Assembly: GCA_025331565.1 (NCBI GenBank)
Contig: JAFREQ010000014.1
Location: forward strand, 5,722,501 to 5,786,500
Reading direction: 5' to 3'
DNA: 64,000 nt
Source: Holacanthus passer
Lineage: Eukaryota > Chordata > Actinopteri > Pomacanthidae
Made by a program: the position numbers and the translations under genes
Notes under the pieces: generated by a model
Told to the model about the DNA's origin: nothing
The model's input: the letters and a program-made list of their open reading frames with translations, nothing else
Database searches by the model: none
Shown: piece after piece, positions 1 to 11,409 of the stretch
How positions within the stretch are numbered: position 1 is the stretch's first letter
How the letters are laid out: each line of letters opens with the position of its first letter

Positions 1-3000
1 CCACAGGTAGACCAAAGACATGCATTTTCTGTCATGGACATATCTGTATTCGATTGTTTGTACAGGGTCGGGGTACAGGTAGTGACTGAGGTGTATTTAA
101 AAAGAGCAGTATGATCTTAGGGTATGCACAGCATGCATGCACTTTACTTGCTGATGTGTTGTATGTATTCATGCCCAGGTCAATTCAATTATATTGCCTG
201 GGGTAGAAAACCCTCCTTAGTATTAACTCATTAGTAAGCATGGAGTTAAAATTTGCTTCTTTCTTTTTTTCACTCTGTCAAGAAATTATACTACTCTATT
301 CCATACCCAAGGGATGATGTTGTACCAATGCAAAGCAAAAATGTGTTTTTACTGATTTCTATTTGATTAATACTGTTGGCTGCTAAATAAACATGTGTTA
401 AAAGAATCCACAGAGTATAGTGATAATAGTTGTCTTCCAGTGGCTGTTGGGAAATGAGCAGACAACAAGAGACTGTAGCAGCATTCAGTGAGGAGCTCTC
501 TCTGAGGAAGCGCTGCTCTGCCGGCTGTAATAAATTGGCTGTTTATTACGTTACAGGAAATTAAACAGTGGCCCAGGAAAGGCTGCACGTTCAATTTAAA
601 CTCCTGAAGAGAGGAAGAGGTTTAAAGGACCAATAAAGTCCCTCTGCAATTCCTCCAAAGGAGAGTGAGATGCAGGTGAAAAAAAAGCCTTTTGTCTTGC
701 CGATTACCTTTGCTGGCTTTCATTTCTTTTAATGTCAAATTTGCTCTCTTATCTTAATCCTCATTAACGGCATTCTCCTGCTCAAGTTTGATCTCCGCTA
801 ATGACTTAAAGGAGCCAACTGAAACACTTAGACTCACCGTTGAGCTTACCATTCATCGCTCCCTTTGAGAACTTGGTGTCAAGGAGAACAAACAATTCTC
901 TGATGGTAACTGATGATAACACATTTCACACCCCCCACAGTACTTCTACTGTTGCAGAATTACATTTGCTCTGTTGTCAAGCCCACACCAATAAAATAAT
1001 TTCACATTTTTCAGATGCATTAGTGGCACACAGTGAGTACTGCATAACAATAGCGACAATAACATAAACAGCAGAATTACAATTCTTATATCTTGTTTAA
1101 AGGTAAATGAGAATTTGTGTCACAAGTGAGCGGTTTATTGTTGAAACTGAGGGGGGAAAGAGAGACGGTAAGTGGTCAGAGGAGGCATTGCACGTGCTTC
1201 ATCAACTGAAGGAGTTGTCACAAATGCCCCTAGCTGCCCCCACCCCTCATACTCCTAACCCATTTCCAAAATTAGCCAAACAGGAAACAACAGAGGCAAG
1301 TTTAAAGAAACAGTCTTCACACTTAAAAGGTGGCTCACTTCATCTGAAAGACACTGTCCTGGATGTTTATTGTCCTCACATTTATCTGTTTCGGTGCAAA
1401 TGTGAGAAAAATCGGCCCGCCTGCACTTGCAACAATTGCAAATAGGCAGAGAAACATGAAGGAAGGCCGGAGAGACTATGAGTCAATACGAGACAAAAGG
1501 GCGTCACATCAGCAACATCCAGGTCCAAAGTTATTTTGGTGAGCGACCGTTGCAGACAGACTTCTGTCACTGGGAGCTTGTGTCTGCTTCAGCAGCCACT
1601 GACTCGTTTGGACTTGAGACAGTGTGGACGAGGCTGCTCAGTAAACACACCGTGTATGTGATGTGCTGCACAGAGACTCACGTGCACAGGCAGTTAAGTA
1701 GTTTCACTTTTAGGGTCCATTATCCATGCTTTTCAACATTGCACCTTGCTTAATATTATCATAAATTATTCACAGTTTGTACCTTAAATAAACAAATTTG
1801 TACCACAGATGCAGATTAAGTTCTCTACCCCGTATAATCACACAGGGAAATAAGCAGTTGTGTCTCGGTGTGTTGTACTAATCATTCTGAGTGCAGTGCT
1901 TTAGCAGGCAACACAGCAGTTGCGGTTTTGTATTGCATTATTCAAGCCCCTCTTACAAACATTCCAGCCTCTTTGCAAATATCCAGGATGTAATAAATAG
2001 ACCTAACTGGGATGCGAGTGAGTGATCAGCGAAGGCGGCATTATTACGAGAGCATTTGAAACGGCAGATTGGCTGGAATTTAGGTGTGTGTGATGCAGTG
2101 GATGAAAAAATAAACAGTGTGTCCCCTCTGTTACTGGTTCAACTTGAGTTTATGTGTGATTATATAACCAAAAAACGTCACTGCTAAACAGTAAAGGATG
2201 AATGACTTTTAGATATTAGAATACAATATGGTGGCTTTTGCCTCGGACCTTTCCTTAGTGGTCATATGAATTTCCATATATTTAATTTTAAAATCAGAAA
2301 TACAGAGGACTTACATATTGCTTAATGAATATTAACCCACCACCTACTCACAATGCTATTGTGAGAGCTGCCCAGCTGATAAAATGTTTGCCAAGATTAA
2401 ATTAAAACTATAACTTCATGCATTTACATTACATTATCCTTCTTTCTCTTTTCTTCTTCTGTCTATTCTCCTTTGTTCTCTCCTTTATTTATCATTCCCA
2501 GTCATCCTTTTTACGCCATCCTTCGATTTTCTGTTAATATTCTCTCCAGTTTTGTGCATTTTTCAATTTCCCATTTCTCTTTTCTCCTCCATCCTCTCCT
2601 GCTATGATGACAAAATGATTGCCTATCCACAGAGGGGATCCTCATCTACTTTATTACACAGGTGAAAAAAAAAAAAAAAGCAGGTTATTCCATCACTGTT
2701 CTCTCTTGGTTCCTACGGACCAAAACGAAAATAATAATGATGAGGATTTTGTTATTTTTTAGATAGAATAATAAGAAAGCCATTCAATGTTAATCTGTCT
2801 TTTAGGGTGGTTGTAGAGTGGGCTGTACATGCAGAGCCTCAGTGGAGGACGCGAGAATGTGGAATTGGAAAGCTGGTCATGAATAAATATGACACCACAT
2901 TTTTCCTTCTCCTTATCGAGGTTGCCCAGAGAGAGGTGGAAAAGGAAGCACATTGATTACTGCAACTGCTGCTGACTCTCTGACAGCAGATGTCTTGTTG

Positions 3001-3213
3001 ATGATAGGGCACATGACTACATGAAGGCAACATAGAAATCTGTCGAGAGTTAGCATACAACCTCAGAGCATTGTGGTTATAGTACAAACTGGACATTTAG
3101 GCCTATGATTCTTCTTAAGTACAGTCATAATGTTCAGCGTCTCAATGAGGACCTTGAATGCCTCTCTGGGTCTTGGACCACTGGTTGTGTACTTGCAGTC
3201 TGTATATTTTTGT
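1..3213. other. Gene-free AT-rich stretch with one possible noncoding element
   Basis: No reading frame here has coding character; the open frames are short, overlap on both strands and match no family I know. A pyrimidine-rich stretch lies at about 2,430-2,600 and an A-run at 2,665-2,679. The part at about 420-820 differs from its surroundings: it lacks simple repeats and carries several TAAT/ATTA cores in its second half, so it is listed separately. I see nothing else supportable. Confidence 0.6.
420..820. promoter_or_regulatory. Candidate conserved noncoding element (weak)
   Basis: The block is free of simple repeats and recognisable transposon sequence and is of more balanced composition than its flanks. 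Between about 720 and 810 it carries clustered homeodomain-type cores (TTAATG, CTTAATCC, CATTAACG, GCTAATGA). This is a composition-based impression only: noncoding elements near vertebrate developmental genes often look like this, but conservation cannot be seen in a single sequence. Confidence 0.2.
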
Positions 3214-3250
3214 GAGTGTTTCTGGTATGACTGGTATACCAGAAACACTC
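3214..3250. repeat. Perfect 15-bp inverted repeat (hairpin)
   Basis: The arms at 3,214-3,228 and 3,236-3,250 are exact reverse complements (left arm GAGTGTTTCTGGTAT), separated by a 7-base spacer. Transcribed, it would form a 15-bp stem. It is shorter than a typical microRNA precursor stem and I recognise no mature microRNA in it. It could be a foldback transposon end or a chance palindrome. Confidence 0.85.
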
Positions 3251-4705
3251 TGGTATGTTAACACGCCCCACTGGGTGCATTCTTGTTGAATTTCAATTAA
3301 CATAATCTTTTTCTTTTTTTTTTCCCACATAGATGGAAAAGCAGAAACAACAGACAGATTTAAAAGTCCTGATTTAAAAACAGCCACCTCACAAAACAAT
3401 GCATCAAGATAATGCTCATGTGCATCTGCCCATTGCCGTGATGATCTCCTGCTGTGTCCGAAAGGCTTAACAGGAACTAACTGTACTTTGTGGAATTGAA
3501 TGAATGAAAAAAAAAGAGGAGAAAAATGACACAGGTAGATGCATGAAGGCTGCCACTGGTGGATGAATTGTTTGAAATAATAATGGTGTTTAATGCTCAG
3601 GCAGGTCCTTTTGTGGAGGGGGGTAATATAAACCCTGTCGGGCTTTGCAGTGTTCCTCTAAGGGCTATTCTCAGCACAATGTGACGCTCATCAGCTCCTT
3701 CTGCCTCTCTACACACACTCGCAAACACACACTCACAGGCACTCCCACACATCCAGCTCATGCATTCTCTCGCTTTGTTTATATATATATATTTTTTTTT
3801 TTGTTGCCCCTTTTTTCTCTCCTCAATCTCTCCCAGGTGATTGAACAAAAGATTACAGATTGCTGTCTTTAGCCAGGAGGAGCGAAAGGGAGCGCTATGC
3901 AACAGTCGCCACAGCTTAAACAGACTGTGGTCCAGCAGTCAATGCAAACTGGAAATACTAGTATTTTTACACAATGCATAAAAATCTGTCGGCGTAAATA
4001 ACGTTAGCTGGAGTGTATTACTTTCTGGCAATCATGTAGACAACCAAAGGGAGGTTTAGTGTATGCTGGTGGCTTTCACCTTTGACTGATGTTTGGCAAT
4101 TGGATAACATAGCCCACTGTCTGGACGATGGACGGCATGAATACCAAGCAGCCAAACTGACATCTCACTTAAATCAGTGTCTATCTGATTGACACACCTG
4201 GATGGCGAGACACATCGTGCACATCTGTGTTTACTGAATGTACTCCAGAAGCATGTCACAGTGATTGACCTCATCAGCAAAAAAAATCTCCTTTCACCGG
4301 TTCTATTTTGCTGGAGATCATAAATAAGGTGGAGGTGTGTATTTTAATCCTCCTCTCAGTTGATGCACATGCTTGTTCTGTTGTTGCCGCTCCTGGAGAG
4401 CGCTCGCTCTCTCCCATGTCTCCGAGTGCAGTCTCTTACTCCTGGTTCTGACGTGTAGTGCACTCCATAAGGCAGCTCATTATTATCTGAACACTTCTCC
4501 ATCTTTATTCCTGGTCATCTACCTGAGCCTCCGACTTTAATGACGTCCGTCTCTGCGCAGGGATAATAGATGAAGGGATGCAAGAAAAGGATCAAGAGAG
4601 GTACCACAATTTATTTTTTAACAGTGCCATGGGTAGTTACAGAAAAGACAGAGGTCCAGGAGTAAGAGGTTGTCCAACATTAATCTTTTCACTGTATCTG
4701 TATCA
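3251..4705. other. Gene-free stretch
   Basis: No supportable gene. The stretch contains an AT/T-rich run at about 3,780-3,803 and A-runs near 3,508 and 4,279. The open frames at 3,597-3,902 (minus) and 3,645-3,872 (plus) overlap in antisense and are low-complexity, so they are treated as chance. Confidence 0.6.
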
Positions 4706-4944
4706 TACAACTCCGATTCCAAAAAATGCTGGAATACTGTGTAAAACATAAATGAAACAGAATGTGATCATTTGCTAATCCTTTTTGACATATTCTCAAT
4801 TGAAAAAAGTACAAAGACAATATATTTAATGTTTGACCTCATCAGCTTCAATGATTTTTGTAAATATCTGCTTATTCTGAATTTGATGGCAGCACTTTTC
4901 AAAGAAGTTTGGATGGGAGCAGCAAAAAGACTGTGAAAGTTGTG
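4706..4944 (+). mobile_element. TA-flanked short element, copy A (left end only)
   Basis: The copy starts with TA followed by a terminal motif of the form CAACTCCGATTCC then an A-run, continues through GTGTAAAACATAAAT and AATGTGATCATTTGCTAATC, and stops at GTGAAAGTTGTG. The same order of motifs recurs at 5,241, 22,629, 48,324 and, inverted, at 42,349. The element has no coding capacity. The right half is missing. TA at the border is what Tc1/mariner elements use as target, and the right-end sequence of this family is joined to a Tc1-like transposase end at 7,480-7,735. Confidence 0.8.
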
Positions 4945-5240
4945 TTATTACTTTTTAATATGTTGTTACCTTATGAATAAAACATGAGTCACCCATAGAA
5001 TAATGTTGCTTCATAATGATATCTTTATGTATTCATGCACGTTGTACAAACTACATTAAAGCAGCACACTACAAGGACACACAGTGCTACAGATACAAAG
5101 CATAGATAGTGTAGCATCTTCCAGCAGTGGTTGTGTGATTTAACAGTTTGTGTCTTATGGTCATAAATAAAAGAAGGCCTTTTACTGATTGATTCGTTAT
5201 ATATATATAATTTACATATCTTTATTTGGTGCTAAAATCT
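4945..5240. other. Spacer between two TA-flanked copies
   Basis: AT-rich sequence with no gene and no repeat that I recognise. It lies between a truncated and a nearly full-length copy of the same short element. A short (TA)n run occurs at about 5,200-5,210. Confidence 0.5.
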
Positions 5241-5716
5241 CGATTCCAAAAAATGCTGGAGCACTGCGTAAAACATAAATCAAACAGAATGTGATCATTT
5301 GCTAATCCTTTTTGACTCAATTGCGAACAGTACAAACACAATATATTTAATGTTTGACCTCATCAGCTTCATTGGTTTTGGCAAATATCTGCTTATTCTA
5401 AATTTATGTCAACAACGCATTTCAAAGAAGTTGGGACAGGAGCAACAAAAGACTGTGAAAGTTGTGGACTGATCCAAAAACACCTGTTTGGATCATTCCA
5501 CAGGTAAACAGGTTCATTGGTAACAGGTGATAGTATCATGATTGGGTATGAAAGGTTCATCCTGGAATGACTCAGTCGTTAAACAAGGATGAAGGTTATT
5601 ACTACATGGGCTCAGGAACACTTTAAAGAACTGTTGTCTGCAAACAAAGTTTGTTTGAAATAATCGCATTTCATTTACATTTGCACTGTCACAACTTTTT
5701 TGGAATCAGGGTTGTA
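5241..5716 (+). mobile_element. TA-flanked short element, copy B (near full length)
   Basis: This is the most complete plus-strand copy. Its left end is CGATTCC followed by an A-run and its right end is ACTTTTTTGGAATCAGG followed by GTTGTA, so the two termini are inverted relatives of each other and the right border is TA. At 5,464-5,501 it carries an imperfect inner inverted repeat around CACCTG. It has no open frame of its own; one that overlaps its right end continues into the neighbouring LINE remnant. Most likely a non-autonomous Tc1/mariner relative. The left border is slightly eroded. Confidence 0.8.
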
Positions 5717-5729
5717 AATCCATCAGTTA

Positions 5730-7080
5730 GACTTTCTTTTCATCTCCTCATTCAAATTACTTCAGAGATAGAAGCAGCAGCATGGTGCAAATCTGTCACA
5801 TTGGAACAAAGAATCTTTCAGATCACTGCCCATCTGTTTTTAACAATGATGTATAGAGAGAATCTTACACATCAGAGATTTTATTCTAGCATATTGAATG
5901 AACAGGACTGAACAGTTTGCCAAAGAAATATCAGATTATTTAGAATATAACGATAATGGAGAGGTGTCTCCGCGTGTGCTATGGGATGCCTGTAACAAAG
6001 CAATAAGAGGGAACATGATTGCAAAAATATTTTTCCTTAAGAAACAAAGAGCAGAAAAACTCAACACCCTTCAGGTGGAATTGAAAAGCCTAGAGTCCAA
6101 ACATAAGAATTCTATTGATCCTAAGGTTCAAGTAAAAATAATGAGAAAAAGAAATAACACTGAAGAAATATATACACAAGAAATCCCAAAGAAAGTGAAG
6201 AAAAGATGGCAGCAAACATAAAAATGACTGGTTTACAAACTATGAAAACAACGATCAGATCACACAATACATAAGATAAGGGACCCCAAAACGGAGGGCA
6301 CCCACCACCAAATGAAGGAAAGCTCAGGTGGACAATGACCTGAAAATTGAGACACTATTCAAATCATTAAGCTTGTTAATCCTCAAGGAAAATTAAAATA
6401 AAACTCTAATCTTACACATAACAAAAGAAGAATTTTACTCAGCTACAGCCAGACTGAAAGATAATGAATCCCAGATGGATTCACTTTGGAATGAAACAAG
6501 AGTCTGAAAGTGGCTCTGACACCTATTTTACTGAGAACGTTCAACTGGGTTCAGACAAAAAGGGGAAACTCCAGCTTCATGGAAAGAAGCGATTATTGCA
6601 ATTATACATAATGGAGGGAAAGATAAATTAGATTGTGCAATCCACAGAGCAATTAGTGTGCTAAACCTTACAAATTGTTTACTTCAATCCCTGCCTCGAA
6701 AAACTACTCAAAATGATCAATGTGAACTTAAGAGGATTTGTTCTGTCACATCAGACTCAGGATAACATCAGAAGATCTTAATAAATAAAATAAATTAAAT
6801 TAAATACAGGCTATGCTTTTAAGTTTTGATGCTGAAAAGGCTTTTGATTCTGTTCGACGGAAATTTATAATTTAATGTTATAGAGAAATTTGAGTTTAAC
6901 CAAGTAAGACAGAACAACTCGATTTAAAGGTATAAGAATAGCAACGGGGGAACAATAATTGGTCTCATTTGCTGATGATATTCTTGTCTATCTCTTGAGC
7001 CCAACAGACCTGTGCTTGATGAATAGGTCCTTACAATTCACTATAACCCACCTCAGTATCTTTGACATGGACTAGCACAA
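5730..7080 (+). pseudogene. Decayed L1-clade LINE ORF2 (reverse transcriptase remnant)
   Basis: The three forward frames together spell an ORF2-like protein broken by stops, frameshifts and deletions. The linker region reads EISDYLEYNDNGEVSPRVLW at 5,928-5,987 and stays open to 6,219. At 6,562-6,600 the frame gives GETPASWKEAIIA, followed by KDKLDCAIHRAISVLNL. At 6,819-6,857 it gives LSFDAEKAFDSVR, and at 6,968-6,979 FADD, the metal-binding reverse transcriptase motif. In the family these run in this order through the L1 reverse transcriptase. The frame changes near 5,895, and the palm segment between the last two motifs is much shortened. The endonuclease and the C-terminus are not seen. It lies between a TA-flanked element and a Tc1-like fragment and cannot be functional. 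Confidence 0.85.
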
Positions 7081-7138
7081 GAAATTTCTTCAATATATGT
7101 TTTTTTTTTTTTGCATATAGACTTATCCAAATACGGCA

Positions 7139-7568
7139 GTGCCTCAAGTTTCCAGCAGATCGAGATCACTAGGTAGCATTGTGATAGTGAGGAAACATGG
7201 CAGAAGTCAGATTGTTATTCTAAGCAAAGAAGTGCTTTCTCAGCATCAGATCAGGGCAGGACTAAAGGTTTCTCAGGGTGCTGTGCATGGAACGCTGCAA
7301 CGATTTGCAGAAACTGGATCAGTTGTATCCAAAGCACAATCAGGCAGACCGCAAGTGACCGCACCATCAGAAGATCAATACATCAAGCTCAGTTCCCTGA
7401 GGGGGGCGACAATACGACAACGGAGACCCCAGACTGTTGAACTAGTGAACAACTATGAAGCAAGAATGGGGAAATCTTTGACTTTCAAAACTTCAACAAT
7501 TAGTCTCCTCAGTTCCCAAACGCTTACTGAGTGTTGCTAAAAGAAAAGGTGATGTAACACAGTGGTAA
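7139..7568 (+). pseudogene. Tc1/mariner-like transposase, internally deleted and frameshifted
   Basis: The N-terminal part reads as a Tc1-type DNA-binding region: the segment around LSKEVLSQHQIRAGLKVSQG and then GSVVSKAQSGRPQV matches the helix-turn-helix and GRPR-like linker pattern of fish Tc1 transposases. The C-terminal end is also present, in another frame, from about 7,479: KLQQLVSSVPKRLLSVAKRK, ending in DVTQW and a stop at 7,566-7,568, which resembles the usual Tc1 ending (PKRL..VVK..G). The catalytic DDE core between the two parts is gone, so the copy is dead. The sequence after the stop is the right end of the short TA-flanked family. Confidence 0.8.
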
Positions 7569-7735
7569 ACATGCCCCTGTCCCAACCTTTTTTGGAATGT
7601 GTTGCAAGCATCAAATTCAGAGTGAGCGTATGTTCACTAAAAACATGATGTTTATCTTTAAATGCAAATGATTGCATTCTGGGTTTTTTTACCTCACACA
7701 CACAGCGTCCCAATTTTTTTTAATTTTTTTTTTTT
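7569..7735 (+). mobile_element. Right end of the Tc1-linked TA-flanked element
   Basis: The segment contains GTCCCAACCTTTTTTGGAAT, a CATCAAATTCAGAGTGAGCG block and the terminal ACAGCGTCCCAATTTTTTTT, which are the right-half motifs seen (in + orientation) in the copy at 42,349-42,819. It follows the transposase stop codon directly, tying the short elements to a Tc1/mariner-like parent. A degenerate T-run replaces the outermost bases. Confidence 0.75.
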
Positions 7736-8420
7736 TATGGGAGTCACAATCAGTGAAATAATGGGATTTTCAAATGCCACCAATTAGGGCCATATGGTAA
7801 ATACGAAACAACTGTTTGAAATACTATAACACTGGCCTGGTAATTGATGGTGTTTTCAGTCTAACAATGATACATAATAAATAAGGTAAAATGTTACTGC
7901 AGTCTATGTGAAGCGCCCTGCGGCACATGCACATTACACGCTGGGTTATGCTTTAAAAGAACCTTCAAATCAAGTTGTCTGTAACAGCTACACTTGAAGG
8001 TGGAGTAAAAAGCTGGCCATCATAGAGAGTGGCGGAGAAGTTGTATTGTTTAAATGGGGGGGGGGGTGGTGCACATTTTCAGGCAGTCTCTGGAAAACAG
8101 TCATAATGGTGCACTCGGTTGTTCACGTGAATAGTGACAGAAATTGTTCTGTAAAGAATGAAAAAGAGAGACCGGTTCAAATCCAGGCTCCTTTCTCACC
8201 TCGGCAAAGCTTGACATCGTGAAGTGGGCTCGAATGTCGAGTTGTCTGTACTGTGAAGTCACAGAAATACTGATGCTTTTTGTCATGTATCTCTCTTCAA
8301 ATACGTTAATGCGCACTACGAACCTAAACGTATTTTGTTCACTAAGGCTGCTGTTTGTGTAACTATATTGAGCCTTGACTTCGGCTCGTACAATTAGATG
8401 CAACTCTTCCTTCAGCTTCC
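7736..8420. other. Gene-free stretch
   Basis: No supportable gene. A G-run occurs at about 8,056-8,066. GGTTCAAATCC at about 8,175-8,185 resembles a tRNA B box, but no A box or SINE body precedes it. The 107-codon minus frame at 8,101-8,424 matches nothing I know. Confidence 0.5.
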
Positions 8421-8665
8421 TCAAATTCTCATCTCAGCTTGAAGCCTGTAAATCTATAAATCAGCGCTCTTGATCCTTGATCTCAGCACCGATGTAGCGA
8501 GCAGGTATCGCCGTATCTCTGATCCAAGCTGGAAAAATTCAAAGGAGAGTCCTAATCATTAGCCTGCTAGCTAGATTAATACCGCTGTCGAGCATTACCA
8601 TCCTGAAACTCAAATGAGAGTGAAAGGATGGTTCCCGTAATGAGGCATCTCTTTAAGTGCACCTG
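8420..8665. promoter_or_regulatory. Candidate conserved noncoding element
   Basis: A repeat-free block with clustered homeodomain-type cores (CTAATCATTAG, GATTAATACC, CGTAATGAGG, TTTAATCCG) and no open frame worth considering. It stands out from AT-rich, simple-repeat-bearing flanks. This is inference from texture only; alignment to other fish would decide. Confidence 0.3.
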
Positions 8666-8701
8666 TTATATCTGTTTAATCCGTTTTATCTGTGGACATG
8701 G

Positions 8702-8736
8702 AGAGAAGAGAAGAGAAGAGAAGAGAAGAGAAGAGG
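8702..8736. repeat. (AGAAG)n microsatellite
   Basis: About seven uninterrupted copies of a GA-rich five-base unit. It is a simple tandem repeat, likely length-polymorphic. Confidence 0.95.
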
Positions 8737-11400
8737 TATTTCCTCATGTCTCCTGTGAATACACCAGGTAAGATTCACTGGATATGTGTCTGTCTCTGCC
8801 TCGTTAATGGGCACATTCCCAATTAGGGAAACTGAGGCTCATCAAAAGTTAGATATAGGACTAAACTGTTCCTGTCCTCTAACACTTCCTCTCTCTTTCT
8901 GTCTTTCTTCTTTCATTGAAAACCAGGTTTCCTTCTTACAGACAAAGCACCAACCAGCAACATCTTTTTTTAAAAAAGTACCACACTTGCGTCAAAGCAA
9001 CACTTTTCTTTACAATACGTTGCTGAGAGTCAGCCTTGTTTGGATTGAGCCGAGCACCTGAGGCTAATGCCATCGCTGTGGAGAACTCTGTCACTGAGCA
9101 CTTCTGGATCAGGTACACTTGGCTGGATGAGTCCCCTCAAGATTGAGTGTAACAACCATTTTATTCACTATTGCTGTCCTCCTCGCTCTGACTGTGTTTT
9201 ATGCTCTATAGGCAATAATTATTTGGAGGTTCTTTCAGGTGAACGTGTATAGACTCTAATGGACACAACAATAAGTGAAACCAAACTGAATTCTCACCTT
9301 TTGTAGAATGAAATACAGACTATGAAAGCAGTCATTGTGCACAGATTTTCATTTTTCAAAAGGGGGTGAAAACTGTTCTTGGACACGTTTGTAAACAAAA
9401 AAAACAAAAAAAAGGCTTCGACCCTTTGTGTTTCCCAGCAGCAGTTGACCAAAAGCCAGTGTTGTTCTGAGATCTGCTGTCAAATTTCATGGTGCACTAC
9501 TGGAACACATCACAGCCCTGTATATCCTATGAACGATGAAAGAAAGTCCACATAGCATTAACTATTAACAATTTAAGCCACGTGTTCCCGAGGACCCATT
9601 GTGCTGTTGAGCTCCGTGTTAAAAGTGGAAGCTGTCCAGCAAGACTATTTGGTTATCTTTAGTACTGATTCCTTCTGGACGTTATTTTTTGGTTACGTTA
9701 TTTCAAGCCTAAGACTCAGGGGTTAACAACAGCTTTGAAAGTGATTAATTGAAACACATACAGACAAATTAGTGTTTAATTCAAGCACACAATGCATTGA
9801 TTATGTTTTCTTGGGTTAGGTAATAATGACTAGTATTAGAATATTTTAATTATTATTTTTATTATGGTTAAAAAAAAAAAACTGGGACAATTTTGTGTTT
9901 TAAATATATTTGTGGGACTTGGGACACCCAGCTTGAAACTGGGACAATCCCAGACAAACTGGGACATCTGGTCACATAAAATATATATTTCATCTTTTCA
10001 GTGATTATGATTTTGACCCAATAAGTACAAAATAATAAATATATAAAATAATAAATATATACCGATCAAAAATCAATTTTAATATCAGTGTGATTTTAAA
10101 GATTGGTTTTGGTATTGTTGTGACCTTACAAAATATGCTGTTGTTATGTATGTTTCTATAATGATGCTATATTTGTGTTTAATTGTTTTAAAAAGCGCGT
10201 TTAGTCATTTGTGACTTTTATCGATCTGCTGATGAGGAACGCCAACAACATTGTCCAGTGCTCTGATGGGGGTGAGTGGTTGATCACAGCAAATGGCAGG
10301 TTAATTGTTCAGTCATTTGTATTGAGCAGCCTTTGGTTATAATGTGCTAATGTACAATATAAATATAACTATTCAAACAGCAAGAAATATGGAAAACAGA
10401 ATGGATGGGGTGCTGTCAAATACTAAAATTAGGTTGTCCACTAATGACGTTTAATTGCCATATTGCTCACAGTAATAATTCTCTGTCACACATTGCTGTA
10501 CTTTGTAAGTGTGCTTCTTGCTTTGTGATAGACTAAATCATCTCATATGCTACGGTTAATAACATTTTGTCCTAAAGTGTGAGGCAGAAATGCACTGCTC
10601 CTTCCCTTTGACTTGATTTGACTTGACTTTGACTGTGCACCTCTCAAATGCCCAATTTGGACATGAATTTTCACCAGCGCGCAGTTCTATTTACCAGTTC
10701 CACTCAGCTTGGCAGCCACTCCACAACTAATGTCACTGCAGAGAAGAAGAAGAAAAAGAGAGAGGGGGGCTTTAATGCTAAAGCTCTGTGCTGTCACCTT
10801 CCCAAAAAATCTCCAATGACAAGGCCAGCTCATAGCAGGCACGAGAGGCCTCGTTTTTAACACCCCATCCAAAAACTTCAGACACCCTTAATCATTTATT
10901 GACTTCGTTGTTTAGCAGCAGTTTCACTCCTTGCTCTTGTCTCAGCGAGGCAGAATTGGGGAGATAGAGTAATCTGCCGTCTCAGAGAAACTGGATATTA
11001 TTTGAACAGAGCAGAAGCCATCGGCAGTGTCTGGGAAAAGGGGATGAGATTACGAAGTGCTGTGTGACTTGGACAACTCTTGTCCTAAGGCTTGTTCAAA
11101 CTGATTTGTACTGCACAGTGCTCTGGAGAGATTCGGCTGGAGAGACACTTTTTGTTTCGTCAAAAGTCTGCGTGTCATCCGTATCAAAACAGAGGGCAAA
11201 GATGCTGTGTATGGGAGAAAAAAAAGTGTCGAGTGCTATTGGTGTTTAACAAAAGGTGTTTTTGATAAGCCCGAAGCAAACAAATGGCCATTAGACAGTA
11301 ATAGATGTTGGAGGAAAGACAAGAGAAAAATATAGTCACACACTGAGTGCAGGAGAGATTCGGCGAGCACCTTTTCTGCCAGTGCTTTTTTATTTTTTTT
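8737..11400. other. Gene-free AT-rich stretch
   Basis: No supportable gene. Visible items are A-runs near 9,400 and 9,870; a motif AACTGGGACA repeated with variations at about 9,880-9,965 (probably a degraded repeat end); and a direct duplication of AAATAATAAATATAT at about 10,030-10,060. The open frames here are short and overlap in antisense. Confidence 0.55.
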
Positions 11401-11409
11401 TTTGGGAAG

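Noticed and set aside
3214..3250. Hairpin as a microRNA gene
   Set aside because: The stem is only 15 bp and no known mature microRNA sequence is present.
8175..8185. tRNA B-box-like GGTTCAAATCC
   Set aside because: No A box at the right distance and no SINE body; an isolated 11-base match.
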